Shown: positions 39,637-41,456 of the stretch, piece by piece
Layout: the number at the start of each line of letters is the position of its first letter
Position numbering within the stretch: the first letter of the stretch is position 1
Assembly (NCBI GenBank): GCA_020025235.1
Contig: JAHHSL010000012.1
Coordinates: 1 to 41,456 of the forward strand
Length of the DNA: 41,456 nucleotides
Source: Ruthenibacterium sp.
Lineage (GTDB): Bacteria; Bacillota; Clostridia; Oscillospirales; Ruminococcaceae
Reading direction: 5' to 3'
The notes under the pieces: model-generated
The model's input: only the letters and a program-made list of their open reading frames with translations
Databases searched by the model: none
What the model was told of the DNA's origin: nothing
Translations under genes and position numbers: made by a program

Positions 39637-40323
39637 TCATTCGGCGGCGGGATATTCGGTGCACAGCAGACGGTACGGCGGTTCGTCCTCCTCAATAGCG
39701 GGGAAGCGCCCGACCGGCGGGTTGAAGCGGTTGTCCGTGTTGTCGTCGTTGCACTGGCTCACTTCGCCCAGCAGCACGGGGCCGGTGCCTTCTTCCACAG
39801 AAAAATCGTGGTACAGGTATTGCTGAACGTGGATGCTTTCCCCCGGCGTCAGGCGGATCTGCGTGCCGGCGGGTACGGTGAAGGTGCGTCCGTCGGTGTG
39901 GACCGTCACGTCGGACTCATAGTCGATCTCCTCGTCCGGCAGGCTGTTGTACACGCGGATGAGCACATTGCCGCCGCCGCGGTTGATGATGTCCTCGGTT
40001 TTATACCAGTGGAAATGGTTCGGCGCATACTGTCCCTCTTTCAGGTACAGCAGCTTTTCGGCGTAGACCTTGGGATAACGGTCTGCCATGGCGCGGCTGC
40101 CGTTGCGCAGTGTGATGAGCGAAAACCCGAACCGGTCGAAATCGCCCTTGCCGTAATCGGTGATGTCCCAGCCGAGCATGCAGTCGCGCACTTCGTCGTA
40201 TTCGTGGCCGATCGACTGCCACTGTTCCGGCGTAAAGTGACAGAACGGGGGCAGATAGCAGCAGTATTTTTCGCACATTGCCTCCAGCTCTTTCAGGGCT
40301 TTGTTGATTTCAGAACGTTTCAT
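39637..40323 (-). CDS. D-lyxose ketol-isomerase
   Basis: A 228-residue cupin enzyme of the D-lyxose isomerase family (PF07385), converting D-lyxose to D-xylulose and often D-mannose to D-fructose. The start MKRSEINKALKELEAM is followed by CHFTPEQW, DITDYGKGDFDRFGFSLIT and the metal-binding cupin motifs NHFHWYKTEDIINRGGG and LTPGESIHVQQYLYHDFSV, and the end PPYRLLCTEYP. ATG at 40323 has AAAGGAG ten to eleven bases upstream. It is the first gene of the operon with the PfkB kinase and divergent from an AraC regulator. Confidence 0.92.
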   Translation of the reverse strand: MKRSEINKALKELEAMCEKYCCYLPPFCHFTPEQWQSIGHEYDEVRDCMLGWDITDYGKGDFDRFGFSLITLRNGSRAMADRYPKVYAEKLLYLKEGQYAPNHFHWYKTEDIINRGGGNVLIRVYNSLPDEEIDYESDVTVHTDGRTFTVPAGTQIRLTPGESIHVQQYLYHDFSVEEGTGPVLLGEVSQCNDDNTDNRFNPPVGRFPAIEEDEPPYRLLCTEYPAAE

Positions 40324-40369
40324 GGTGCGTGGTCTCCTTTCGTGGAAAAGAATGTGAGATAGTACCTTT

Positions 40370-40398
40370 ATTATGGAAGTTCCGCCGCAGAAAAACAA
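40370..40398 (-). promoter_or_regulatory. Promoter of the lyxose isomerase-kinase operon
   Basis: On the minus strand -10 CATAAT (40370-40375), 17-nt spacer, weak -35 TTGTTT (40393-40398). A weak -35 fits a promoter that needs an activator. Confidence 0.55.
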
Positions 40399-40404
40399 GG
40401 GGGG

Positions 40405-40421
40405 ATATTTCGCGGAAATAT
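40405..40421. promoter_or_regulatory. 17-nt palindrome between divergent promoters
   Basis: ATATTTC-gcg-GAAATAT, perfect 7-bp arms, lying between the two -35 elements and touching the -35 of the AraC gene. A good candidate binding site for a regulator of both genes. Confidence 0.55.
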
Positions 40422-40449
40422 TGTAATATTGCGATTTCAGTGGTACACT
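40421..40449 (+). promoter_or_regulatory. Promoter of the AraC-family gene
   Basis: -35 TTGTAA (40421-40426), 17-nt spacer, extended -10 TGGTACACT (hexamer 40444-40449). Confidence 0.6.
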
Positions 40450-40520
40450 GGAACAAAAGAACAGGCCGGAGCAAAGGAATCCTGCCGCATCGGATGAACC
40501 GCGCGAAAGGAGTGGTTGAC

Positions 40521-41378
40521 GTGCAGTGCGTGTTTCACGGTGATGTGATCCCGGATGAATTTGAAGAAAAAAGCGAATTTTCGGCGCAGATGCCGTATTC
40601 GATCCACATCAAACGATTTGAGGTGGAGGATGTTGTGCCGATGCACTATGCCGAAACGATCGAACTGCTTTTCTGTGAAAATCTTTCGGGCGAAGTGGCG
40701 ATCAACGCCGGACATTATGAGCTGGGCGGACGTCAGCTGTTTGTGATCCCGCCGTATACCGTACATTCGACACGGGTGGAGCCGTGCAGCGGGGTGATGC
40801 TGGTCATCAAAATCAGCATTCCGGAGATCGAACGCTATTTTAATGCAGAGGAATACCTGAATGTGTGCGGATGCACCGTGGAAACCCTTGCGCCCTGCTG
40901 CAAGGCGGTGGATGAAGCAGGGCTGCTGCTGCGGTATCTGATCGAACGGGATGGCAGCCTGCGGGACTGCCTGCTGCTGCTGTTCGATCTGTTCCGGCTG
41001 ATCTCGGCAGACGGCGGTGCGGCACTTCACGATGGGGCGCACACCAAAACGAGCACGGAATGGATGAAAAAGCTGCTGGTGTGGACGAACCGGAACTGTA
41101 CGCGGGCGGTGACGCTGGAGCAGGCGGCGGCCGCAGTGGGATACAGCAAATACTATCTGTGCAGCCGATTCAAAGCGATGACGGGGATCACTTATTATGA
41201 ATATCTGACAAGCGTGCGGATGTCGCGTGCGTGCCTTCTTTTGCAGAAGGGCGAGCAGGTGCAGGAGGCGGCGATCGCGGTGGGCTTTGCGGATGTGTCG
41301 CATTTCATCCAGATGTTCAAGCGCGCCTACGGCGTCACGCCGTATCGTTATGCCGAACGGTATAAGGAAAGAACGTGA
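40521..41378 (+). CDS. AraC family transcriptional regulator
   Basis: A 285-residue regulator. The N-terminal half is a cupin sugar-sensing domain (about 20-110; MHYAETIELLFCENLSG, then FVIPPYTVHSTRV). The C-terminal 100 residues carry the two helix-turn-helix units: TLEQAAAAVGYSKYYLCSRF with KAMTGITYYEYL, and the AraC signature around EAAIAVGFADVSHFIQMFKR followed by AYGVTPYRYAERY. GTG at 40521 lies eight bases after GGAG; other in-frame starts upstream lack a good site and overlap the promoter. Divergent from the lyxose isomerase operon, which it most likely controls. Confidence 0.93.
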   Translation: MQCVFHGDVIPDEFEEKSEFSAQMPYSIHIKRFEVEDVVPMHYAETIELLFCENLSGEVAINAGHYELGGRQLFVIPPYTVHSTRVEPCSGVMLVIKISIPEIERYFNAEEYLNVCGCTVETLAPCCKAVDEAGLLLRYLIERDGSLRDCLLLLFDLFRLISADGGAALHDGAHTKTSTEWMKKLLVWTNRNCTRAVTLEQAAAAVGYSKYYLCSRFKAMTGITYYEYLTSVRMSRACLLLQKGEQVQEAAIAVGFADVSHFIQMFKRAYGVTPYRYAERYKERT

Positions 41379-41408
41379 ACGGCAGCAGAAAAGAAACGGA
41401 AAAATAAC

Positions 41409-41453
41409 AAACGGGCAGAAGAGCGTCGTATCAGGACGTTCTTGCGCCCGTTT
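41409..41453 (+). terminator. Terminator-like hairpin after the AraC gene
   Basis: AAACGGGC-ag-AAGAGCGTC, loop, GACGTTCTT-gc-GCCCGTTT near the window end; the T tract is short or lies outside. Confidence 0.7.
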
Positions 41454-41456
41454 GGC

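Overview
The window looks like a chromosomal stretch of a GC-rich, low-GC-lineage-type Gram-positive anaerobe. Class Clostridia, and most likely an Oscillospiraceae/Ruminococcaceae-like gut bacterium, is an inference from gene content, not a database result. The supporting signs are a sporulation gene (spoIIP), strong AGGAGG-type ribosome binding sites, sigma-A promoters with 17-nt spacers, a PurF with propeptide and Fe-S cysteines, a lysine riboswitch, an L10 leader, and MinD-type ATPases with inserted ferredoxin domains. I see no insertion sequence, phage, CRISPR array, rRNA or origin.

Layout. 1-1459 (-) is a DEAD-box RNA helicase cut by the window edge. 1680-2549 (+) is a YitT-family membrane protein, converging on a two-gene operon on the minus strand (AGCS symporter plus amidohydrolase, 2664-5755) whose leader is a lysine riboswitch with a terminator platform. 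6300-6890 (-) is a GNAT acetyltransferase preceded by a 12-codon leader ORF. 7163-19953 (-) is a nine-gene purine operon, purE-purF-purM-purN-purO-AICAR transformylase-membrane protein-purD-purL. It goes from PRPP to IMP with PurH replaced by two separate proteins, and with an unrelated-looking polytopic membrane protein inside. Its leader carries a 67-codon ORF, a 14-bp direct repeat and an intrinsic terminator just before purE. purC, purB and purK are not here.

20601-21614 (+) is a DAHP synthase. 21712-22923 (-) is spoIIP, followed upstream by a NERD-like membrane protein (23234-23857, -). A Nudix hydrolase, tRNA-Arg(ACG) and the magnesium channel mgtE (24979-26400, with a long structured leader) lie on the plus strand, followed by two overlapping MinD/ferredoxin ATPases and a MATE exporter (26514-29636).

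29823-34015 (-) is a cell wall/translation operon: ddl-murI-DUF1934-argS. 34316-37878 (+) is the conserved rpmG-secE-nusG-rplK-rplA / rplJ-rplL block; rpoB does not follow rplL. After a flavin-binding Nim-like gene, the window ends with a small sugar locus: PfkB fructokinase and D-lyxose isomerase (-) divergent from an AraC regulator (+), with a perfect palindrome between the two promoters.

The most unusual parts are regulatory leaders (AGCS, GNAT, purE, mgtE) and the membrane protein inside the purine operon. Start sites were chosen by ribosome binding site spacing and differ from the longest open frame in many genes (purL, purD, spoIIP, ddl, murI, mgtE and others).
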